DNA of 54,711 nucleotides from contig JBKEDF010000081.1 in the NCBI GenBank assembly GCA_047975325.1, positions 1-54,711 on the forward strand. The letters are read 5' to 3'. Under the pieces are notes generated by a model. It made no database searches. It was not told the origin of the DNA and was given only the letters and a program-made list of their open reading frames with translations. Below, in pieces: positions 48,323-54,711 of the stretch. Every line of letters starts with the position of its first letter. Positions within the stretch are counted from its first letter, which is position 1. Source of the DNA: JBKEDF01 sp047975325. GTDB taxonomy: Bacteria > Pseudomonadota > Alphaproteobacteria > Rhodobacterales > Rhodobacteraceae. The position numbers and the translations under genes were made by a program.

Positions 48323-49537
48323 TTACTCAATCGGGCGATAGGGGGCGATTCTACCAAGGGTTCTTGCACGGCGGGCTGTTGGCAATTCCAGCAATGGCGC
48401 AGGCGCATCCCGTTCGGCACGGCCGAATCTTCCGCCGGTAATCTCCCACCATCCAGCCGGGTTGAAGATCTGTCTTTGGCGCCGAAAGCCCGGAGAGAGG
48501 CGAAAAAGCGTCACGATGGCCCCGGCAGCAACAGCCGATTCGGCCTTGCCCCGCAGATCGCGCCGCCAGATCATCCCCGAAATAACGCGACCCGGGCGTA
48601 GTCGGGTATCGGGCCATGGCAGAAATGGGGGGGGGTCGGAAACCATCGGCATGGGCGGATCGGCTGGGCGCTTTGCCGCCACCAAGAGACCCGCTTGAAA
48701 CGTGCCAGCCAACCGCATGGCATCCCGCGAAGTCAGCCTGGCGGCGGCAACATGCCGCTGTAGCCGATCCTCTTCAATGGCCTGGTGTCGGGCCAGGGCC
48801 GTATCGTGCTCGGCCGCATGACGGCGCAGGAAATGGGCAATGCTTGCCCCGATTTCCGTCAGATCCGTCGGAACGCGATCGGCCCGCCGCCGGGCAGAAG
48901 CCGCAAAGCCATGATGAACGACCGCATCGGGGACAACCGCCGTCAATCCGCCCCGGGCAGCCAGACGCAAATTGACATCCGCCTCCTCCAGATAAAAACG
49001 GTAACCGGAATCGAACCCGCCGATTTCCAGCAACGCATCCCGCCGAAAGGCGCAATTGGTTCCCTGGGTCTTGACCGCAAACGTTGCGGAACCGGGATGA
49101 AGCGTAACACCCGGGCCCGGTTCAAACGGGTGATCAAAGCCCCCCCCATCCACATGCATCGCCCGCCATTGCCAGGCAAAACCGGATCGTCCCCTGACAT
49201 ATCCGCCTGCCTGCATCACCCGCCCATCTTCAAAAGGCGCGCTGAGGCGCGACAGCCAGGTTGGTTCGGGTACCGCATCATCATCGAGAAACGCCACGAC
49301 GGGCGCCGCTGCCAATCCCAGCCCGATATTTCGCGCGGCGGAGATATTCGCCTCATCAAAATCGGCAAGCTTCACAGGATGACCAGCACTGCGGATCCGA
49401 CCCGCCGCCTCCGGATCGGCAACAACGATCACCTCAAAGGAAGGGTGATCCATCTGCGATATTCCGGTCAGCGCCCGCATCAGCGCCACCGGACGATGAC
49501 GGCTGACAATGATGAGGCTGACCGGAGGGGGCGCCAT
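48323..49537 (-). CDS. Glycosyltransferase family 2 protein
   Basis: A 404-residue GT-A glycosyltransferase. VSLIIVSRHRPVALMRALTG at the N-terminus, ARNIGLGLAAAPVVAFLDDDAVPEP with the DxD metal site near 90, a GTNCAFRRDALLEIGGFD acceptor loop and FYLEEADVNLRLAARG with the catalytic base region. After about residue 240 the sequence is a basic tail of unclear fold. The sugar is unknown. No strong ribosome-binding site is visible. It ends 168 bases before galU and follows cysQ by nine bases. Confidence 0.88.
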   Translation of the reverse strand: MAPPPVSLIIVSRHRPVALMRALTGISQMDHPSFEVIVVADPEAAGRIRSAGHPVKLADFDEANISAARNIGLGLAAAPVVAFLDDDAVPEPTWLSRLSAPFEDGRVMQAGGYVRGRSGFAWQWRAMHVDGGGFDHPFEPGPGVTLHPGSATFAVKTQGTNCAFRRDALLEIGGFDSGYRFYLEEADVNLRLAARGGLTAVVPDAVVHHGFAASARRRADRVPTDLTEIGASIAHFLRRHAAEHDTALARHQAIEEDRLQRHVAAARLTSRDAMRLAGTFQAGLLVAAKRPADPPMPMVSDPPPFLPWPDTRLRPGRVISGMIWRRDLRGKAESAVAAGAIVTLFRLSPGFRRQRQIFNPAGWWEITGGRFGRAERDAPAPLLELPTARRARTLGRIAPYRPIE

Positions 49538-49546
49538 TTCTTCAGA

Positions 49547-50347
49547 TCAACCCCGGGCCTTCAGTTCAACCCCGGGGGCATGCGCGATGAAAAAGGGATT
49601 ATCCCAGCCTGCCTTGCCATAGCGCAGTGTTGCATGGTCCCTGAAGTCCACGACGCGCCCGCCCGCACCACGCAGCACTGCGTCACCCGCCGCCGTGTCC
49701 CATTCCATCGTCCGGCCCAGACGCGGATAAAGGTCGGCCTCCCCCGTCGCCACCAGGCAGAATTTCAGGCTGGATCCGGCGCTTGTCATGTCCTTCACCG
49801 CATATTTCGCGATATAGGCATCGGTTGCGGCATCACGATGGGATTTTGACGCTACCACCATCAGCGCGCCGTTATCTGGGCGGGAAACCCGGATTTCGCG
49901 CAGGGGCCCCGTGACATCCTTTGCAAGGTCACCGCTTTCCTCAACCGCCCGACCATCGGCACGGGTGTAGAAAAGCCGCCCCTTGGCGGGCGCATAGACA
50001 ACACCACGCAGAGGTATGCCGTTTTCAACATAGGCGATATTCACCGTAAAATCGCCACGACGTTTCACAAATTCCTTTGTACCGTCCAGCGGATCCACAA
50101 TCAGAAAGGTGGAGGCGGTCAGATCATGGCTTTCTGCCTGTTCCTCGGTAATCAGCGGGATGTCGGGGAAGGCTTTCTGAAGCCCAGCCGTAATTACCGC
50201 ATCGGCGGCAAGATCAGCTTCGGTAACCGGGCTGTTGTCGGATTTTGCGCGCACGTCAAAATCGGGGCTGGCATAGATATCCATGATCCTGTCCCCTGCC
50301 TCAAGGGCAAGACGGCGCATCGTTGTGACGAGCAAGCCGAAATCCAT
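49547..50347 (-). CDS. cysQ: 3'(2'),5'-bisphosphate nucleotidase CysQ
   Basis: Inositol-monophosphatase-fold enzyme that hydrolyses 3'-phosphoadenosine 5'-phosphate (PAP), a by-product of sulfate assimilation and sulfotransferases. The 266 residues have SPVTEADLAAD, LITEEQ, the metal motif DPLDGTKEFVKR near 84 and the second motif EWDTAAGDAVL near 213. GGAAGG precedes the ATG; the frame upstream is rejected. Its place inside a polysaccharide locus could hint at sulfated glycan synthesis, but no sulfotransferase is seen here. Confidence 0.93.
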   Translation of the reverse strand: MDFGLLVTTMRRLALEAGDRIMDIYASPDFDVRAKSDNSPVTEADLAADAVITAGLQKAFPDIPLITEEQAESHDLTASTFLIVDPLDGTKEFVKRRGDFTVNIAYVENGIPLRGVVYAPAKGRLFYTRADGRAVEESGDLAKDVTGPLREIRVSRPDNGALMVVASKSHRDAATDAYIAKYAVKDMTSAGSSLKFCLVATGEADLYPRLGRTMEWDTAAGDAVLRGAGGRVVDFRDHATLRYGKAGWDNPFFIAHAPGVELKARG

Positions 50348-50484
50348 GTCATTTCCTTCCTGTGCCACCCGCTTCGGGCGCATTGTTGCCAAAGTTTCGA
50401 TGCAACCTTATCTTCCGGGGACAAGGAAACGGCAAGGTTTCCCGGCCAGAATGGCGCTGTCGGGTTCGGAAGGGTCGAGGCAAG

Positions 50485-51306
50485 ATGTTCTATCGCGAGA
50501 GGAAGAAAGGCCGGCTGGCGACTGCCCTCGCGATTCTCGGGCTGATTTTCCACGGTGCGGTGCGCAGCGTTCGCCAGCGCCACGGCAATGCGGTGATCTC
50601 GCTCCTGCTCAATATCCTCCAGGCGGTCCTTTTTGTCGGTATCTTCTTCCTGATGTTCTATGTCCTGGGTATGCGGGGTTCCTCGATCCGGGGGGATTTC
50701 CTGCTTTATGTCATGTCCGGCATTTTCATGTTCATGACGCATAATCAGGCGCTTGGTGCGGTGGTGGGGGCGGATGGACCGACCTCGTCAATGATGAAAC
50801 ATGCGCCAATGAACACGGTGGTTTCAATCTCATCGGCAGCGCTGGCGGTCCTTTATACGCAGGTGCTTTCGGCGGCAGTGGTGCTGTACCTGTATCATGT
50901 TCTCTGGCAACCGATCACCATCCATGACCCGGTCGGCATGATTGCAATGTTTCTGCTGTCCTGGGGTTCCGGCATCGGTGTCGGGATGATCTTCATGGCG
51001 CTGAAACCCTGGGCGCCGACGCCCGTCATGATCGGGGCAACAGTCTATCGGCGGGCCAATATGATTGCATCGGGCAAGATGTTCGTGGCCAACAGCCTGC
51101 CAGGGTTCATGCTTGCGATGTTTGACTGGAACCCCCTTTTTCACACGATTGATCAGGGGCGCGGGTTTATCTTTCTGAATTACCATCCGCATAACAGTTC
51201 GATCAGCTATCCGATCTATGTGATGCTGGTCTGCATGATGATCGGGCTGATCGCGGAACACTATACACGGAAACATGTCTCGCTTAGCTGGAGTGCCGGA
51301 AAATAG
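50485..51306 (+). CDS. ABC-2 type capsular polysaccharide export permease (KpsM-like)
   Basis: A 273-residue inner-membrane protein with about six helices: LLLNILQAVLFVGIFFLMFY, FLLYVMSGIFMFMTHNQAL, VVSISSAALAVLYTQVLSAA, and two further pairs. FDWNPLFHTIDQGRGFIFLNYHPH near 215 is typical of KpsM/Wzm-like exporters in alphaproteobacteria. The matching ATPase (KpsT) is not in the window. It is divergent from cysQ. The start at 50485 has GAGG a short four bases before; the longer upstream frame lies over the divergent promoter. Confidence 0.85.
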   Translation: MFYRERKKGRLATALAILGLIFHGAVRSVRQRHGNAVISLLLNILQAVLFVGIFFLMFYVLGMRGSSIRGDFLLYVMSGIFMFMTHNQALGAVVGADGPTSSMMKHAPMNTVVSISSAALAVLYTQVLSAAVVLYLYHVLWQPITIHDPVGMIAMFLLSWGSGIGVGMIFMALKPWAPTPVMIGATVYRRANMIASGKMFVANSLPGFMLAMFDWNPLFHTIDQGRGFIFLNYHPHNSSISYPIYVMLVCMMIGLIAEHYTRKHVSLSWSAGK

Positions 51307-51478
51307 GGGCTGATCTGCCGCCATTTTGCAGTCCTATGGGGATATTCAGACCAGAGGATGGACGATCGGCGGCCAAATACCATGCAATGATGCCTGATGG
51401 TGGACGAGGGCGTGAAAATCAATATCTTGGGCGGCAGCCGGGGGATGTGTCCCGGCGAAAGATGTCAAGGGGGCCGAC

Positions 51479-51940
51479 ATGTCTGACAGGTTGCGTGTAG
51501 CGTTCATAAAAGCTCGGTGGCATGCCGAAATCGTGGATCAGGCCTTGCATGGCTTTGCCGAAGATATGAAGAATTCGGGCGCAAGTGCACATGTGACAAC
51601 CTGGGATGTTCCAGGCGCGTTCGAAATGCCGCTTCTTGCGCAAAAGCTTGCCCGGACCGGGGATTACGATGCCATTGTTGCCGCCGCGCTGGTGGTCGAT
51701 GGGGGGATCTATCGGCATGAATTTGTTGCCCAGGCCGTGGTATCCGGCTTGATGGATGTGCAATTGGCGACGGGCGTGCCGGTCTTTTCGGTCTCGCTTA
51801 CGCCGCATCACTTTCAGCCGACAGCAGAGCATATGGGGTTCTTTTCGGCCCATTTTGTCAAGAAGGGCGCCGAGGCGGCCCAGGCCCTGCGGGCAATCGT
51901 CAGTACGGAAGCAAAACTTGCCCAAGACCCCGATGAATGA
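51479..51940 (+). CDS. ribH: 6,7-dimethyl-8-ribityllumazine synthase (type II, RibH2-like)
   Basis: Condenses the pyrimidinedione with 3,4-dihydroxybutanone phosphate in riboflavin synthesis. The 153 residues begin RLRVAFIKARWHAEIVDQA, with the Ala-Arg-Trp-His variant of the substrate loop as in Brucella and Mesorhizobium RibH2. DVPGAFEMPLLAQ, DGGIYRHEFVAQAV and PHHFQPTAEHMGFF are further blocks. Other rib genes are absent, so this is probably a stand-alone second copy. AAGGGGG precedes the ATG. The 172-base leader shows no FMN riboswitch signature that I recognise. Confidence 0.9.
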   Translation: MSDRLRVAFIKARWHAEIVDQALHGFAEDMKNSGASAHVTTWDVPGAFEMPLLAQKLARTGDYDAIVAAALVVDGGIYRHEFVAQAVVSGLMDVQLATGVPVFSVSLTPHHFQPTAEHMGFFSAHFVKKGAEAAQALRAIVSTEAKLAQDPDE

Positions 51941-52030
51941 CCCCGGCCCTGATGCAACCATTGCCCTGACAAGGAACCATGGCGCCCGTCAGCAACCTGC
52001 CAGGATATATCCTGGGTTATCGGGGCAGCC

Positions 52031-52927
52031 ATGACAGGGGCAGGATGTGAATTACCGGATCGGCTAAGACAACTGCCCTGCTGGCATGGAAAGATAACGA
52101 CGGAGCCCCTTTCGGGCGGGCTTTCAAATATGATCTGGAAAGTCACCGATGCGGCGGGGCAGCATGTGCTGCGGTTGGGTTCCGATTACCCGTTCCACCA
52201 TGTACGCCGGGAACGTGAGGCGATGACGGCGCGTGCGGCCCATGCGCGGGGGTTCGCCCCCGAGGTGGAATATCATGCCCCCGGTGTGATGGTGACAAAA
52301 TTCATCAAGGCCCGAACCTGTGACGCAAGGGACCTGCAGCGCGATCCGCAGGGCGTGGCCGCCCTTCTTCGACGCTTCCATACCGACATGCAGAAGGAAG
52401 TTTCGGGGGAGGCCTATTTCTTTTGGCCATTCCATGTGATCCGGGACTATGTCCGGACCCTTGCAGGGACGGATCATGCGACCGGGCTGCCGCGCTACCT
52501 GGCGCTGGCAAAGGCGATGGAAGCGGTACAGGTCCCGCTGCCTGTTGCCTTCGCGCATAATGATCTTCTGCCTGCGAATTTCCTTGATGACGGCACCCGG
52601 CTATGGCTCATCGATTATGAATATGCAGGCTGGTCAACACCCCTCTTCGATCTGGCAGGGGTGGCGGCCAATGCCGACATGCCAAGGGCGGGTGCAACCG
52701 AATTGCTGACGGCCTATTTTGATGCGATGCCCGATATGGAACTCCTGCGCGCCTTTGCGGCAATGCAGGTGGCCGCATTGATACGGGAACTTCTCTGGGC
52801 GCTGGTTTCGGATCTGCACCTGTCAGCGCCGGGTGTTGATTATCGCGCCTATGCGGCGGAAAACCTGATCCGACTGGAAGCAGCGCTGTCAGATTACGAA
52901 AGTCACTACGGCCCCGTCACCCCCTGA
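52031..52927 (+). CDS. Choline/ethanolamine kinase-like phosphotransferase
   Basis: A 298-residue protein of the choline kinase/aminoglycoside phosphotransferase fold. The phosphate loop is LSGGLSNMIWKV near 28, the catalytic motif VAFAHNDLLPANFLDDGT near 174-190, and the metal motif LWLIDYEYAGWSTPLFDLA near 195. The FAHNDLLPxN form and IDYEY suggest the choline/ethanolamine kinase (LicA-like) branch; the true substrate is unproved. Its end overlaps the end of the convergent methyltransferase gene by 11 bases. Confidence 0.85.
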   Translation: MTGAGCELPDRLRQLPCWHGKITTEPLSGGLSNMIWKVTDAAGQHVLRLGSDYPFHHVRREREAMTARAAHARGFAPEVEYHAPGVMVTKFIKARTCDARDLQRDPQGVAALLRRFHTDMQKEVSGEAYFFWPFHVIRDYVRTLAGTDHATGLPRYLALAKAMEAVQVPLPVAFAHNDLLPANFLDDGTRLWLIDYEYAGWSTPLFDLAGVAANADMPRAGATELLTAYFDAMPDMELLRAFAAMQVAALIRELLWALVSDLHLSAPGVDYRAYAAENLIRLEAALSDYESHYGPVTP

Positions 52928-53552
52928 CACGGATCGCAAGGGCGCGCCCGGGGATCGTGTCCTTTTCCCCCGGCATGGAAATATAGGGAACACTTTCCTC
53001 AAGAACCGCAATCCGGCCCGCGGTGACAAGATCCTTGATGGCGGCCTCAAACCCGCCATGCCAGACGGTATCCTTGACCGTCAGGATCAGGATGCCGTCC
53101 GTGCGGGTGCTGCGCAAAAGTTCCGGCAGCGCCTCCGCACCAACATGACCCGTGGTAAAGACCCCGGTGGAAATCACACCCGCGAAATACCCATCGGCAA
53201 AGGGCAGCTTCTCCCCGAGGGCACATCTGTGCAGGGCGCGATAGCATCCCTTGCGTTTGGCAACGTCCAGCATGCCCCGGGAAATATCCAGCGCTTCCAT
53301 ATCCGGATAGCCGACAATCGCCAGCCATTCCCCGACCATCCCCGTTCCGGCCCCGGCATCAAGAATCGGGCCTTCGCCCTTCGGCAGGTGCCGGGCCAAA
53401 AGCGCCAGTGCCACCGATGGGTGCCGGTAGCCCGCTGCGCGCATCTGCGCTTCGTAGCTTTCGGCCCAGTCATCATAGCTTGCGGCGATCTCATCAGGTG
53501 CCTGCGCGGCATAGACCCGCCCCAGATGCCCGCCATGTTTGCCCGCTGTCAT
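52917..53552 (-). CDS. Class I SAM-dependent methyltransferase
   Basis: A 211-residue methyltransferase. ASYDDWAESYEAQMRAAGYRHP leads into the SAM-binding motif ILDAGAGTGMVGEWL near 62, then MEALDISRGMLDVAKRKG and a TGVFTTGHV post-motif. It is like methyltransferases acting on small molecules or isoprenoids; the substrate is unknown. I prefer ATG 53552 (GGAG six bases upstream) over the longer frame to 53621. Confidence 0.85.
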   Translation of the reverse strand: MTAGKHGGHLGRVYAAQAPDEIAASYDDWAESYEAQMRAAGYRHPSVALALLARHLPKGEGPILDAGAGTGMVGEWLAIVGYPDMEALDISRGMLDVAKRKGCYRALHRCALGEKLPFADGYFAGVISTGVFTTGHVGAEALPELLRSTRTDGILILTVKDTVWHGGFEAAIKDLVTAGRIAVLEESVPYISMPGEKDTIPGRALAIRVRG

Positions 53553-53607
53553 GTCATTCTCCGCCACGGTGATCTGCGCAACATGAAACAGTCCATTTGT
53601 ATTGATG

Positions 53608-53892
53608 TCATTTCTCGCCACTGATCGGTGGCATTCGTCCCATCACGTCAAAATCGCGCACCGTTATCCAGCCCGAAGAGATGATCAGATAAAGCAGGGC
53701 CCAGATAATGATGGCCACAAATGTTGTAATCTTTGCCTTGCGCCTGACGACAAAACCGGCCGGGGCCCCCACCGGGGTACCGGGTACGACCTTCCCTGCA
53801 TCACCCTGGGACCGATAGCCAAGTGGCAAAACAACGAAGAAGACCATGAACCAGGTTACGGTAAAAAGGACTACGGCGGCGGTGATCGTCAT
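53608..53892 (-). CDS. DUF1467 family membrane protein
   Basis: A 94-residue protein with two membrane helices (about 5-26 and 57-74) flanking a cytosolic loop with LGYRSQGDAGKVVPGTPVGAP and RRKAKIT, the DUF1467 pattern. Function is unknown. The start overlaps the epimerase stop (ATGA), an arrangement I associate with Rhodobacterales and other alphaproteobacteria. Confidence 0.87.
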   Translation of the reverse strand: MTITAAVVLFTVTWFMVFFVVLPLGYRSQGDAGKVVPGTPVGAPAGFVVRRKAKITTFVAIIIWALLYLIISSGWITVRDFDVMGRMPPISGEK

Positions 53893-54293
53893 AGTTCCTC
53901 AAGCTCCAGCAGGCAGCCGTTGAAATCCTTCGGGTGCAGGAACAGGACCGGTTTTCCATGGGCGCCGATCTTTGGCTCCCCATCGCCCAACACACGCGCG
54001 CCCTGTTTCCGAAGCCGATCCCGCGCGGCAAGGATATCCTCCACCTCATAACAGATATGGTGAATCCCTCCGCCCGGGTTCTTTTCCAGAAAACCCGAAA
54101 TGGGGGAATTTTCGCCAAGGGGATGGAGCAGTTCAATCTTGGTGTTGGGCAGTTCGATAAAGACCACGGTCACCCCATGATCCGGTTCAGGTTGCGGTGG
54201 ACCAACCTTCGCGCCCAGCGTGTCGCCATATTGCGCGGCGGCCGCGGCCAGATCCGGCACTGCAATAGCCACGTGATTCAGCCGTCCGATCAT
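53889..54293 (-). CDS. mce: Methylmalonyl-CoA epimerase
   Basis: Interconverts the (R) and (S) forms of methylmalonyl-CoA in propionate metabolism. The 134-residue vicinal-oxygen-chelate fold has LNHVAIAVPDL (metal His7), KIELLHPLGENSPI, GIHHICYEVEDI and the C-terminal LLELEEL with the metal glutamate. AAGGAAA precedes ATG 54293. The extension upstream in the same frame has no family similarity. No mutase gene is in the window. Confidence 0.92.
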   Translation of the reverse strand: MIGRLNHVAIAVPDLAAAAAQYGDTLGAKVGPPQPEPDHGVTVVFIELPNTKIELLHPLGENSPISGFLEKNPGGGIHHICYEVEDILAARDRLRKQGARVLGDGEPKIGAHGKPVLFLHPKDFNGCLLELEEL

Positions 54294-54431
54294 CCGCTTT
54301 CCTTTTCTTCCTGCCTCCCATATGCGCCTGCAACGAAGGCAGGGCAATGGGGTGGCCCGCCACAACCCGGATTTTTGCAATATCGGTGTCGGAACTGGCC
54401 ACCTCGCAAGATTAAATCCATCAGGAATTTG

Positions 54432-54711
54432 CTACGGCACCACAGGGTCTTCAGCCCCTTCCTTGATGCGACTGAAGGCCTGGGCCACCTCGATGACGCC
54501 CGGTTCTTCAAGGATCGACAAATGATCCCCTTCGGCATCGATCACCTCGACCCCGCCCTCGGCCACCCCGGCCCAGCCCAGCCCTTCGGCAATCGCCCGG
54601 TCGCTGTCAAAGACATCATCCCGCGCACGGATCACCGTGATCCGCCCCGGATAGGGCCGGGGCTGATAATTATTGACTGCAATTTCATTGGCGGCAACGA
54701 AACGGCTGACC
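54432..54711 (-). CDS. C-terminal part of an NRPS/PKS-type thioesterase domain (cut by window edge)
   Basis: The reading frame is open to the right edge, so at least 92 residues of the C-terminus are visible and the rest lies beyond 54711. AANEIAVNNYQPRPYPGRIT, GLGWAGVAEGGVEV and GDHLSILEEPGVIEVAQAF match the end of type I thioesterase domains that release products from non-ribosomal peptide or polyketide synthases. The catalytic histidine is in GDHLSIL. Whether it is a stand-alone thioesterase or the last domain of a large synthase cannot be seen. The GTG-started frame at 54635 is an artefact of the cut. Confidence 0.7.
   Translation of the reverse strand, partial: VSRFVAANEIAVNNYQPRPYPGRITVIRARDDVFDSDRAIAEGLGWAGVAEGGVEVIDAEGDHLSILEEPGVIEVAQAFSRIKEGAEDPVVP

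Noticed and set aside
51307..51478. Leader of the lumazine synthase gene considered as an FMN riboswitch
   Set aside because: The conserved FMN-aptamer segments are missing. Only a short GCCGGG/CCCGGC hairpin (51437-51456) is present.
54432..54635. A 67-residue complete gene starting with GTG
   Set aside because: The frame continues without a stop to the window edge and the extra residues match the thioesterase family, so the GTG is internal.
1..54711. CRISPR arrays, insertion sequences, integrases, phage genes
   Set aside because: I saw no regularly spaced repeats, transposase or recombinase motifs; gene content and style are uniform across the window.

Overview
The window looks like a chromosomal segment of an alphaproteobacterium of the order Rhodobacterales. 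It is fairly GC-rich and gene-dense, with many ATGA or GTGA stop/start overlaps. Family content and order fit that group: dapF-mtaB, heparinase-like gene-purH, lspA-DUF3035-paired M16 peptidases, DUF1467-methylmalonyl-CoA epimerase, DUF1674 (SdhAF4-like), and a type II lumazine synthase. I cannot name the genus.

Region 1 (1-18799) is mostly core metabolism and information processing. It holds tRNA-Lys(TTT); dapF-mtaB; a leftward run rbfA - NAGPA/DUF2233 lipoprotein - truB - DUF1643 - lysine 2,3-aminomutase-like; dapB; DUF1674; and a rightward run rsmB, heparinase II/III-like, purH, lspA, DUF3035 lipoprotein, two M16 peptidases (one catalytic, one without the zinc motif), mutL and rmuC.

Region 2 (18800-22300) has a 353-base gene-free stretch with several hairpins, one ending in a leftward U-tract. 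It is followed by a fosmidomycin-resistance-type MFS exporter, DUF2853, ferredoxin-NADP reductase (fpr) and ferredoxin (fdxA).

Region 3 (22308-32636) is the most interesting part: a compact catabolic locus. One leftward operon encodes a FAD subunit, a fused 2Fe-2S/molybdopterin hydroxylase, a 6-hydroxynicotinate reductase homologue, a UPF0280 protein (ApbE-like fold) and two tandem PF06684 'amino acid synthesis' proteins. A divergent rightward unit encodes an enamidase homologue, a small two-helix membrane protein and a sodium:solute symporter. These match the first three steps of reductive nicotinate breakdown known from Eubacterium barkeri: Mo-hydroxylation, ferredoxin-dependent ring reduction, and ring opening by enamidase. 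The same 20-base quasi-palindrome sits in the 5' leader of the FAD gene, of the enamidase gene and of fdxA. This suggests that the ferredoxin (and fpr) supplying the reductase are in the same regulon. The later steps are not in the window, and the true substrate is not proven.

Region 4 (32874-39138) holds a PLP-homeostasis trio (YggS-like, pdxY, class I glutamine amidotransferase) and a divergent L-idonate/gluconate locus: gnd and idonate 5-dehydrogenase leftward, gluconate 5-dehydrogenase and gluconokinase rightward. A near-perfect GntR-type palindrome lies between the two arms.

Region 5 (39150-54711) is envelope and polysaccharide: lpxK, a divergent waaA, DUF4170, mtgA, GST, four glycosyltransferases, galU, cysQ and a lone KpsM-like ABC permease. 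After these come lumazine synthase, a choline kinase-like protein, a methyltransferase, DUF1467, methylmalonyl-CoA epimerase, and the C-terminal end of an NRPS/PKS-type thioesterase cut by the window edge.
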